From: Oscillospiraceae bacterium
GTDB lineage: Bacteria > Bacillota_A > Clostridia > Oscillospirales > CAG-272
Direction: 5' to 3'
Assembly (NCBI GenBank): GCA_015064425.1
Contig: SVSF01000020.1
Location: 1 to 21,856 of the forward strand
Length of the DNA stretch: 21,856 nt
Of this stretch, positions 1-5,865 are shown piece after piece. Numbering within the stretch: the stretch's first letter is position 1; every line of letters begins with the position of its first letter. A model generated the notes under the pieces. It saw only the letters and a list, made by a program, of their open reading frames with translations, was not told where the DNA came from and ran no database searches. A program made the position numbers and the translations under genes.

Positions 1-343
1 CCTTGGCTTCTTGTTATGGATTACGTGGCAAAATACGATCCTTACGGTCATCCCTCTACGTGTCATCAGGAAAATTACGGGGTGACCAGGGTCAACAATT
101 CCGCCTTCAAAAACAATGAAAATCACACGTGGTATGCAGCGCAGATCTTCTTTGAAGATTGGATCGCCCATGGAAAAACGGTGAATTTCAGCTGGATCCG
201 GGAATACTGGAGCAAATCCGGATCCAAGCCGGTTATCAACTACGAAAGCAAATACGATCATTACCGTTACCGACGGCACCTGGGAAATACCTGCCAAGCC
301 GGACAAGAACGACTGGGCTGTCGCTCTGAAATATATAGGATAA
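1..343 (+). pseudogene. Broken 3' remnant of a DUF4038-type glycosidase gene
   Basis: The window begins inside this gene. Positions 16-263 match 3994-4241 of the intact copy with one silent difference (G129 versus T4107). The sequence then jumps to the equivalent of 4703 onward, so 461 bp present in the intact gene are missing. The junction falls in GATCATTA, an 8-bp word found at both ends of the missing segment (4234-4241 and 4695-4702), as expected for a microhomology deletion. Because 461 is not a multiple of 3, the frame shifts after the Lys-Tyr-Asp-His codons, misses the original stop and continues to 423. The first 15 bases encode Pro-Trp-Leu-Leu-Val where the intact copy has Pro-Trp-Ile-Ile-Val, using different codons, so near-identity begins abruptly at position 16. 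The part encoding the second catalytic-region half is gone. It is probably non-functional, although the 5' part lies outside the window. Confidence 0.88.
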
Positions 344-394
344 TAAAAAGCATCTTTTCCCATGGGGCTTCCCAAGAGGGAAAGGATGCTTTTC
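16..394 (+). repeat. Direct repeat, left copy (deleted form)
   Basis: This is the left member of a pair of direct repeats whose other copy is 3994-4836. It covers coding sequence, the stop region and the terminator. Outside the 461-bp deletion there are only two differences across about 379 bases (129 and 361). Similarity then fades past about 410. Same orientation, offset 3978 bp before the deletion point. Confidence 0.9.
346..394 (+). terminator. Intrinsic terminator after the broken glycosidase gene
   Basis: GCATCTTTTCCC (350-361) pairs with GGGAAAGGATGC (378-389) with one G-U wobble; a short T run follows. The hairpin is nearly identical to the one after the intact copy at 4786-4836. Confidence 0.85.
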
Positions 395-491
395 ATTTCT
401 ATGTGGTTTTGCTTTGTATTTGAACCATTTTGATCAAATACACAATATATGTCTAATTCGAATTTTACTCTTACCCAGAAAATAATATTAC

Positions 492-516
492 GCCGTCATA
501 AAGCTTTTTTGACGGC
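492..516 (-). terminator. Weak candidate terminator downstream of the kinase gene
   Basis: GCCGTCA (492-498) and TGACGGC (510-516) form a 7-bp stem beyond the stop codon of the minus-strand gene at 547. On the minus strand the following sequence is AT-rich but has no clean T run, so this is tentative. The rest of 395-546 is AT-rich non-coding sequence. Confidence 0.35.
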
Positions 517-546
517 TAACTTCGAACCGATTCAAAAAAATATTAC

Positions 547-1611
547 CTAATTTATTTCAAATATCATATCACATTTGCTTTTTACGTGAAAGGCATCAAA
601 ATATTTCTGTTCGAGGGGTATCCACTCGTTGAAGAAACGTTGAGCCATACTCTCCCCGTTTCGCTTAAGTATGCGTTTTTTCTGCTTTTCGGGATCTATT
701 TGAAGAAATACGGATATATCGTAGTATTTTTCAAGCTCAGGATGCATGGAGTATGTTCCCTCGATTACCTTAAGTCTTTTTGCGGTAATGCGAGTCGGCT
801 CTTTCAAAGTAAAGTCAGAGCAGTCAAACTTTCGATAACTTATTTCATTTCCGCGTCTTAACGGTTCAAGTATTTCATTAAGAAAACGTTCTCTGTCAAA
901 ATTACCGCCTGGTTCTGCAAAGCGCTCCTTTGTACGCTGCTCGGGACGGAGAAAGAAATCGTCTGCGTGGAAAACGGTACAGTCATACACCTCGGTAAGT
1001 ATATCTGCAAGAGTACTTTTGCCGCTTGCACTTCCTCCTTCAATAGCCAGCTTCACCGGAGATGATTTGAGCATACTGTCAAGCTTTATAAAAAGAGGAA
1101 GAAAAGGCGTGAAATCTTTGCTTATAACTCTATATGATGGGCAATAGGCTTTTTTGAAAGTGTCGGAATGGCGTATGGGAGGATATCCTTTTTTTCTCCA
1201 TTCATCCATTTTATTTGTAAATTCTTCATAGGAAAAGGGAAGAGTACCATATTTCACCAGTTCGTTAGCTATCGTAAGCTTTTTTTCAAGACAAGAATAT
1301 CCGTCTGCTTCTTTTTTTGCAGACAGAAAAAACAATCTGCCAAATGTTTCGGGCTTCATTCCTTCGCCCAAAACGCTGAGATGTACACGGTCATAATCGC
1401 CGTCAAGCTCTTCGGTAAATGCTGAGCATGCACCTTTCAGGGATCTTGCCTCTTCAGCTATACCTTGTATAACGTTTTCTTCGGAGGATATCAGATGTTC
1501 ACAGCCAAATGAACTTTGAAAAAGAAACTTGAATATATCTCTTATTTCAAGGAGCGGATATGCATTAAAATGCCTTATAAGCAGCTCAGCTGTCTTGCTT
1601 TTCTCTTCCAT
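547..1611 (-). CDS. Uridine-kinase-like P-loop protein with extra N-terminal domain
   Basis: 354 residues. The C-terminal half resembles uridine kinase/phosphoribulokinase-type P-loop kinases: Walker A GGSASGKST at 192-200, an Asp-Asp pair at 217-218 where these kinases place the acceptor-site acid, and the conserved run VIEGTYSMH at about 282-290. The first 180 or so residues (with FGCEHL near 35-40) are not part of classical uridine kinase (about 210 residues) and I cannot assign them. The family would predict ATP-dependent phosphorylation of a nucleoside or similar small molecule in the cytoplasm, but the true substrate is unknown. The start is set by AGGAGA 7-8 nt before ATG. It lies 8 bp downstream of the ECF transporter gene, so the two are co-transcribed and the kinase may trap the imported compound. 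Confidence 0.8.
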   Translation of the reverse strand: MEEKSKTAELLIRHFNAYPLLEIRDIFKFLFQSSFGCEHLISSEENVIQGIAEEARSLKGACSAFTEELDGDYDRVHLSVLGEGMKPETFGRLFFLSAKKEADGYSCLEKKLTIANELVKYGTLPFSYEEFTNKMDEWRKKGYPPIRHSDTFKKAYCPSYRVISKDFTPFLPLFIKLDSMLKSSPVKLAIEGGSASGKSTLADILTEVYDCTVFHADDFFLRPEQRTKERFAEPGGNFDRERFLNEILEPLRRGNEISYRKFDCSDFTLKEPTRITAKRLKVIEGTYSMHPELEKYYDISVFLQIDPEKQKKRILKRNGESMAQRFFNEWIPLEQKYFDAFHVKSKCDMIFEIN

Positions 1612-1619
1612 GGTTTCTC

Positions 1620-2162
1620 CTATTCGTCCTTTTTATTTGAAAAATTTTGTCTGTCAAGAATCATTATGAGGACGGGTATCAAAACTATTTGAATTATTAT
1701 ACCGGGAATGGCTTTTGTAAGTGCTCCGCTGATAAAGGCAGCGAGACTGAAGCTTCCTCCGCTTACACCGGTACAGAAGAACATTGCAGCACCCCATACA
1801 AGTCTTCCCAATACCATAGCGGTGAGGAGGGAACAGTATATATACAGTTTCTTTTTTGGGAGTATCTTGTATATGATCCCCGACACTGCACCGTACGCCC
1901 CAAGCTCAAATGCCATGCAGAGAGCTGTAGGGAAGAAGGGCGGCATACCCAGTATAAGCGAACGGAAGAGGGGGGCGGTGATCCCGACTGCAAGCCCCCA
2001 TGGCCAACCGCAGATGAATCCGCAGAGGAGCACGGGTATATGCATAGGGCAGAGCATCGAACCGAATTCCGGTATCTGTCCGGTCAAGAACGGCATAACA
2101 TAGGCAAGTGCTAAAAAAAGAGCCGCAAGTATCATTTTTAAAATTCTTTTATCTCTTCTCAT
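1620..2162 (-). CDS. ECF transporter S component (substrate-binding membrane subunit)
   Basis: 180 residues, about six hydrophobic segments, short charged N-terminus (MRRDKR) and C-terminus (NKKDE). The run CPMHIPVLLCGFICG near 38-52 is typical of an S-component family of energy-coupling-factor transporters, which bind vitamins, nucleosides or related compounds and borrow a shared ATPase/T module encoded elsewhere. No ATPase or EcfT gene is present here, which fits a group II S component. The substrate cannot be read from sequence. The downstream kinase-like gene (8 bp away) suggests a compound that is phosphorylated on entry, for example a nucleoside or vitamin. The start is supported by AAAGGAAC upstream of ATG. 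Expression is probably controlled by the terminator-bearing leader at 2163-2298. Confidence 0.82.
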   Translation of the reverse strand: MRRDKRILKMILAALFLALAYVMPFLTGQIPEFGSMLCPMHIPVLLCGFICGWPWGLAVGITAPLFRSLILGMPPFFPTALCMAFELGAYGAVSGIIYKILPKKKLYIYCSLLTAMVLGRLVWGAAMFFCTGVSGGSFSLAAFISGALTKAIPGIIIQIVLIPVLIMILDRQNFSNKKDE

Positions 2163-2298
2163 AAAGTTCCTTTCATTTTTTAAAAAAAAGTGTCATTATC
2201 TCTCCAGAGATAGTGACACTTTCACAGTATCTTTTCACATAAAAAACGCGTTCGAAAGGAAACTTCTGTTTCCGAGCTCTTCTTCTGAAAAGCTATGC
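2163..2298 (-). promoter_or_regulatory. Structured 5' leader with tandem AGAA-loop hairpins (candidate riboswitch/attenuator)
   Basis: On the minus strand the transcript should begin near 2298. Starting about 4 nt later, AGCTTTTC pairs with GAAGAGCT around an AGAA loop (2275-2294). One nucleotide on, GGAAAC pairs with GTTTCC around a second AGAA loop (2258-2273). About 37 nt later a strong terminator hairpin follows (2182-2220), then the ribosome binding site and the ECF transporter start. Two small hairpins with the same loop followed by a terminator suggest ligand- or protein-controlled attenuation. I do not recognise a known class: the loops are not the ACGR of mini-ykkC, and no T-box, PyrR or THF elements are visible. 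Confidence 0.6.
2182..2220 (-). terminator. Leader terminator before the ECF transporter gene
   Basis: A 15-bp stem (2189-2203 with 2206-2220, one G-U wobble position, 2-nt loop) is followed on the minus strand by eight T residues (2182-2189). It lies about 20 nt before the start codon at 2162. It can also end transcripts reading through from the DUF3842 gene upstream. Confidence 0.88.
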
Positions 2299-2304
2299 TA
2301 CGAT

Positions 2305-2333
2305 ATTATAGCACAGAGCAGAACTGTTGTCAA
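2305..2333 (-). promoter_or_regulatory. Perfect-consensus sigma-A promoter for the ECF transporter operon
   Basis: On the minus strand TTGACA (2328-2333) and TATAAT (2305-2310) are separated by exactly 17 nt. The promoter sits immediately after the DUF3842 stop codon. Such a strong promoter makes sense if control occurs downstream at the leader terminator. Confidence 0.9.
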
Positions 2334-2342
2334 GAACTGGCT

Positions 2343-2750
2343 TTATATGATTATGCTTTCCAGCTTATGCATTACATCTCCGATAAGAGCACTTGTGCTC
2401 AGATCTTTTACTCCCGCTACGAGATTTCCACATCTGTTCATGGGAATAAGTATGCGAGTCGCTTTTGATTGCGCTACAGATATTGCCATTTTGGGTGTGA
2501 TCTCTCCGAAAAGGGAATCTGCGATAACAATGCCAATGGGACCTATAATAACATCGGTGTTTCGGCAGGCAACAACAACCGGATTTTCGCCTGTTGCGGC
2601 GTTTTGGGATCCCGCTTTCAGCATTGCTGCCGTTGCTACGGCGTTAGTACCTATTGCGGTGAGTAAAACTGCGGGATATCTCGCTTTGATCTCTTTTACT
2701 ATCTGTGCTCCGAGCTGTCCTCCGTGCCCATCGATTACCGTTATATTCAT
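2343..2750 (-). CDS. DUF3842 family protein
   Basis: 135 residues, matching the usual size of this small uncharacterised family of anaerobic Firmicutes. It opens with a beta strand and a Gly-rich turn, MNITVIDGHGGQLGAQIV, like the phosphate-binding loop of a Rossmann-type fold, and contains further Gly-rich, hydrophobic stretches (VIIGPIGIVIADS near 67-79) and a Cys in MNRCGN. No catalytic role is known to me. The start has GGAGG 7 nt upstream. It is upstream of, and in the same direction as, the ECF transporter operon, but that operon has its own promoter and leader terminator, so co-regulation is uncertain. Confidence 0.85.
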   Translation of the reverse strand: MNITVIDGHGGQLGAQIVKEIKARYPAVLLTAIGTNAVATAAMLKAGSQNAATGENPVVVACRNTDVIIGPIGIVIADSLFGEITPKMAISVAQSKATRILIPMNRCGNLVAGVKDLSTSALIGDVMHKLESIII

Positions 2751-2782
2751 AATGCACCTCCGAATTATGGATCTACGGATAT

Positions 2783-2811
2783 ATTATACAGCATTGTTGA
2801 AAAAAAGTCCA
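2783..2811 (-). promoter_or_regulatory. Promoter for the DUF3842 gene
   Basis: On the minus strand TGGACT (2806-2811), a 17-nt spacer and TATAAT (2783-2788). The transcript would start about 25 nt before the start codon at 2750. Confidence 0.7.
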
Positions 2812-2848
2812 CATAAATAATAGGCGGAGGAAATTAATTTACTATAAA

Positions 2849-2862
2849 TGTAAACGTTATTG
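2849..2862 (+). promoter_or_regulatory. cre-like / LacI-family operator candidate
   Basis: TGTAAACGTTATTG matches the catabolite-responsive element consensus TGWAANCGNTNWCA at 12 of 14 positions and overlaps the -35 box of the glycosidase promoter. Binding of CcpA or a related LacI-family repressor here would block initiation. Confidence 0.4.
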
Positions 2863-2888
2863 ACAAACATTTTTATGTATGCTAGTAT
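2860..2888 (+). promoter_or_regulatory. Promoter for the glycosidase lipoprotein gene
   Basis: TTGACA (2860-2865), 17 nt, TAGTAT (2883-2888). Its position shows that translation must begin downstream, at 2923, not at in-frame ATG codons inside the promoter. Confidence 0.85.
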
Positions 2889-2922
2889 GGTTTCAAACCT
2901 TAAACTGAGCGAGGTGTATATA

Positions 2923-4782
2923 ATGAAACGTACCACAAGATCTATATCGTTGTTTCTGTCCATAGTTTTTATTCTTTCTATAACATCGGGATGCGGACAG
3001 AAAGCGAGTTCGGGCGAAAGCGAAAACGTATCCGAAAGTGTATCAGAAAGAGAGAGTGATACACAGAGGGAAATGAGTGAAGAAGAAATTCTGGCGTCTC
3101 TTGACCGCAGTTTGCCCGAAACGGAAAAGTGGCGCGCTTATGAGATCGAGTTTAAAAGCGACAAGAAATACAACGCACCCGTATACAGCGTTGATATGGA
3201 TGTAAAGTTTACAAATAAACAGAGCGGTAAAAGCTTTACTCAGCCTGCTTTTTGGTGCGGTAAAGAAAACTGGAAAGTACGCGTAGCTTTGACGGAACTT
3301 GGTGAGTGGTCCTATGAGACTGTTTGTACAGACAGTGAAAACACCGGTTTACACGGACTTAAAGGCAAGGTAAACTGTGTACCATATAGCGGCGATCTTG
3401 AAATATACAAGCGCGGTTTCCTTAAGGTTGAAAAAGGGACACGCTACTTTATGTATGATGACGGAACTCCCTTCTTCTATCTCGGTGATACCCATTGGAC
3501 GCTTCCTTTGGAAGAAATTGATGATATCGGAGACATATCCGAGGAGCTTGCGAAGGAATACGGAATAAGGTCCCAGTTCAAGCATATTATAGATTACCGT
3601 GCCGAGCAAGGATATACGGTCATACAGTCTCAGCCTTTGGGAATATACAGCGGTACTACAGGTAACAGCTGGCTCGGTGACGGCGGCGGATCCATATTTG
3701 ATTACGGTATAAACAATGCTATTGTAGCTAAATTCAATAAACTTGACAGGTTCTATGCATATATTGCGGATAAAGGCTTGGTTCATGCAAACTCTCAGCT
3801 TGCCTATCCCGAGGAACTTATTGAGACTTACCTTAACGGCAAGATAGATAAGATTAAGCTTGAAAAGCTTTGCCGTTATTGGGTAGCAAGGTTCAGTGCT
3901 TATCCCGTTCTCTGGACTACTACACAAGAGGGTGACAACGACCATTACGAGTATGGCGGATGTACGACCGAAAATAATCCATGGATCATCGTGATGGATT
4001 ACGTGGCAAAATACGATCCTTACGGTCATCCCTCTACGTGTCATCAGGAAAATTACGGGGTGACCAGGGTCAACAATTCCGCCTTCAAAAACAATGAAAA
4101 TCACACTTGGTATGCAGCGCAGATCTTCTTTGAAGATTGGATCGCCCATGGAAAAACGGTGAATTTCAGCTGGATCCGGGAATACTGGAGCAAATCCGGA
4201 TCCAAGCCGGTTATCAACTACGAAAGCAAATACGATCATTATCAGACCGGCGCTCTGGGAACAAGAGCTCATGCATGGCTATCCGTTCTGAACGGGTGCT
4301 CAGGCTACGGGTACGGAGTACAGCCCATATGGAGTCTGTTCTGGGCAAAGCTGCTCGATAAGGATAGGGTCAACAATGGGGTAGAAGTTTACGAGACCAC
4401 ATGGAATTGGGTGGAAGGACTGTATGCCGACGGAGGAAAACAGGTTGCCGGCATGAAGACGTTCCTTGAGGACTATGAATGGTGGAATCTGACCCCTACT
4501 TTCGGAAACAGCAAGTATTATAAACCAGCGGGAAGCAACTACTCTGCCGCTACGGTGGAAAACCGACTGTACATAGGCTATTTTTACAGCAATCGGGCGA
4601 CCGTGGGATCCCACGGTACTTTCAAGGGTATGGAGAACGGACAGTATGAGGCGGTGTGGTTCAATTGCGTCACCTGCGAAAAGACTGAGCCCGAGATCAT
4701 TACCGTTACCGACGGCACCTGGGAAATACCTGCCAAGCCGGACAAGAACGACTGGGCTGTCGCTCTGAAATATATAGGATAA
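2923..4782 (+). CDS. DUF5060/DUF4038 glycosidase lipoprotein (apiosidase-like)
   Basis: 619 residues from the ATG preceded by GAGCGAGGTG. An N-terminal signal ends in the lipobox TSGC, with Cys24 as the lipidated residue, followed by a Ser/Glu-rich linker to about 65. Residues 68-155 resemble DUF5060, a beta-sandwich module, and 165-520 resemble the DUF4038 (GH140-type) TIM barrel with GTPFFYLGDTHW at 181-192. Glu336 (TTQEGDN) and Glu434 (INYESKYD) are plausible catalytic acids by analogy. The last 80 or so residues look like a beta-rich C-terminal module. DUF4038 enzymes include apiosidases acting on the pectin rhamnogalacturonan II; the actual substrate is unknown. The surface lipoprotein would act outside the cell. 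The 3' part from about 3994 has higher GC and far more CTG leucine codons than the 5' part and neighbouring genes, suggesting a mosaic gene. Confidence 0.82.
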   Translation: MKRTTRSISLFLSIVFILSITSGCGQKASSGESENVSESVSERESDTQREMSEEEILASLDRSLPETEKWRAYEIEFKSDKKYNAPVYSVDMDVKFTNKQSGKSFTQPAFWCGKENWKVRVALTELGEWSYETVCTDSENTGLHGLKGKVNCVPYSGDLEIYKRGFLKVEKGTRYFMYDDGTPFFYLGDTHWTLPLEEIDDIGDISEELAKEYGIRSQFKHIIDYRAEQGYTVIQSQPLGIYSGTTGNSWLGDGGGSIFDYGINNAIVAKFNKLDRFYAYIADKGLVHANSQLAYPEELIETYLNGKIDKIKLEKLCRYWVARFSAYPVLWTTTQEGDNDHYEYGGCTTENNPWIIVMDYVAKYDPYGHPSTCHQENYGVTRVNNSAFKNNENHTWYAAQIFFEDWIAHGKTVNFSWIREYWSKSGSKPVINYESKYDHYQTGALGTRAHAWLSVLNGCSGYGYGVQPIWSLFWAKLLDKDRVNNGVEVYETTWNWVEGLYADGGKQVAGMKTFLEDYEWWNLTPTFGNSKYYKPAGSNYSAATVENRLYIGYFYSNRATVGSHGTFKGMENGQYEAVWFNCVTCEKTEPEIITVTDGTWEIPAKPDKNDWAVALKYIG

Positions 4783-4836
4783 TAAAAAGCATCTTTTCCT
4801 ATGGGGCTTCCCAAGAGGGAAAGGATGCTTTTCTTT
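3994..4836 (+). repeat. Direct repeat, right copy (complete form)
   Basis: This is the full-length partner of 16-394 and contains the 461 bp missing there (between GATCATTA words at 4234-4241 and 4695-4702). Sample 60-base windows count about 50-55% GC here against about 42% in the 5' half of the same gene, so the repeated tract may be of foreign origin. Confidence 0.85.
4786..4836 (+). terminator. Intrinsic terminator after the glycosidase gene
   Basis: GCATCTTTTCC (4789-4799) pairs with GGAAAGGATGC (4818-4828), one G-U wobble, followed by a T-rich tract to 4836. It directly follows the stop codon and separates this gene from the corrinoid operon. Confidence 0.88.
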
Positions 4837-4857
4837 TGTATGTGGTTTTGTTTCATA

Positions 4858-4886
4858 TATGGTTTGTTTAAATCAAACTTACCATA
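4858..4886 (+). promoter_or_regulatory. Large palindromic operator abutting the -35 box
   Basis: Perfect dyad read as TATGGT, 2 nt, GTTT, 5 nt, AAAC, 2 nt, ACCATA: ten matched bases in each arm over 29 nt. It ends one base before the TTGACA of the corrinoid operon promoter. Position and symmetry suggest a dimeric regulator; the AraC domain encoded in the same operon is one candidate, although AraC proteins more often use direct repeats. Confidence 0.65.
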
Positions 4887-4915
4887 TTGACAAAAACAAA
4901 TCGGATTGATAGACT
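4887..4915 (+). promoter_or_regulatory. Promoter for the corrinoid methyl-transfer operon
   Basis: TTGACA (4887-4892), 17 nt, TAGACT (4910-4915). The -10 is imperfect, consistent with dependence on an activator at the adjoining palindrome. Confidence 0.7.
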
Positions 4916-4950
4916 ATTTTTATGATAAGGAAAAGTGTAGGAGGATACGC

Positions 4951-5865
4951 ATGGAAAGAAAAAAGATAACTGTAGTGGGCAGCTATAATGTAGGACTGTT
5001 TCTCAAAGGAGAAAATATACCCAAGGTAGGAGAGACTCTTATAGGAAACAGTTTTACCGAGGGCGGCGGAGGAAAGGGCTCCAACCAGGCACTTGCCGCA
5101 GGTAAGTTGGGTGCAGATGCAGTATTTGTAGGATGTATAGGAAATGACAGCTACGGAAAATATGCACTCTCTCTTTACAAGTCTATAGGAGTTTCATCTG
5201 AGTACATCCGTGTGAACGACAGCATACATTCGGGCATCAGCGTTATTTTTATAGATTCAAAGGGAAATAATTCCATAATGGTGGTACCGGGTGCAAACTA
5301 TAGCTTATCAAAAGAAGACATAGACAATGCCTTCTCCGTTATGAATGAGTCGGCTATTGTAGGATTTCAGCTTGAAAATGAGCTTGATATAGTAGCTTAC
5401 GGAATAAAGAGAGCCAATGAGTCCGGAGCAACGGTGCTCCTTGATCCGGCACCCGCCCAGAAACTTCCGGACGAGCTCTACAAATACATTCATATAATAA
5501 AGCCCAATGAGCATGAGGCGTATTCTCTTTCCGGTATAAAGGTTACCGATGAAAAGTCTGCAGAGGAAGCGGGAAAATGGTTTATATCAAAGGGAGTTCG
5601 CACTGCAATCATTACTCTCGGAGACAAGGGAGCTGTTTTGGTAGAAAAGGAACGCACGGCGTATTTTCCTTCAGTTGAGGCTGATGCGGTGGATACGACC
5701 GGCGCCGGAGACTGCTTCAGCGGGGCTTTTATGACTGCTCTCTCCGAAGGAAAGACAATAGATGAGGCTATAAGATTTGCTCATGTCGCTGCAAGCATAT
5801 CCGTAAGATCTCTCGGAGTTGTAGAAGCATTGCCAACAAGAGCGCAGGTGGAGGAACTGTTATGA
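4951..5865 (+). CDS. Ribokinase-like PfkB-family carbohydrate kinase
   Basis: 304 residues, normal for ribokinases. PfkB signature 1 is clear (GGGGKGSNQALAAGKLGA from 38) and signature 2 is DTTGAGD at 248-254, with Asp254 as the expected catalytic base; KPNEHEA at 184-190 carries the NxxE Mg/phosphate motif. The family transfers phosphate from ATP to a sugar hydroxyl in the cytoplasm. Ribokinase normally has an Asp in the first motif (GSxNxD) contacting ribose; here the motif reads SYNVGLF with Gly15 at that position, so ribose may not be the substrate. The start is set by AGGAGG (4939-4944) 6 nt upstream of ATG. It is the first gene of the operon, and its stop overlaps the next start by 4 nt (ATGA). 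Confidence 0.87.
   Translation: MERKKITVVGSYNVGLFLKGENIPKVGETLIGNSFTEGGGGKGSNQALAAGKLGADAVFVGCIGNDSYGKYALSLYKSIGVSSEYIRVNDSIHSGISVIFIDSKGNNSIMVVPGANYSLSKEDIDNAFSVMNESAIVGFQLENELDIVAYGIKRANESGATVLLDPAPAQKLPDELYKYIHIIKPNEHEAYSLSGIKVTDEKSAEEAGKWFISKGVRTAIITLGDKGAVLVEKERTAYFPSVEADAVDTTGAGDCFSGAFMTALSEGKTIDEAIRFAHVAASISVRSLGVVEALPTRAQVEELL

Noticed and set aside
16..394. Repeated segment as part of an insertion sequence or integron
   Set aside because: The repeat consists of glycosidase coding sequence and its terminator, with no transposase, terminal inverted repeats or target duplications.
2163..2298. Known riboswitch classes (mini-ykkC, THF, preQ1, T-box) or PyrR/ANTAR targets as explanation of the leader
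   Set aside because: Loops are AGAA, not ACGR, and are not A-N3-G hexaloops; no class-defining conserved cores were found. Kept only as an unassigned structured leader.
3349..4272. Long minus-strand open frame (307 codons) opposite the glycosidase gene
   Set aside because: It is antisense to a clear lipoprotein gene with promoter, RBS and recognisable domains; the translation has no family features and no RBS.
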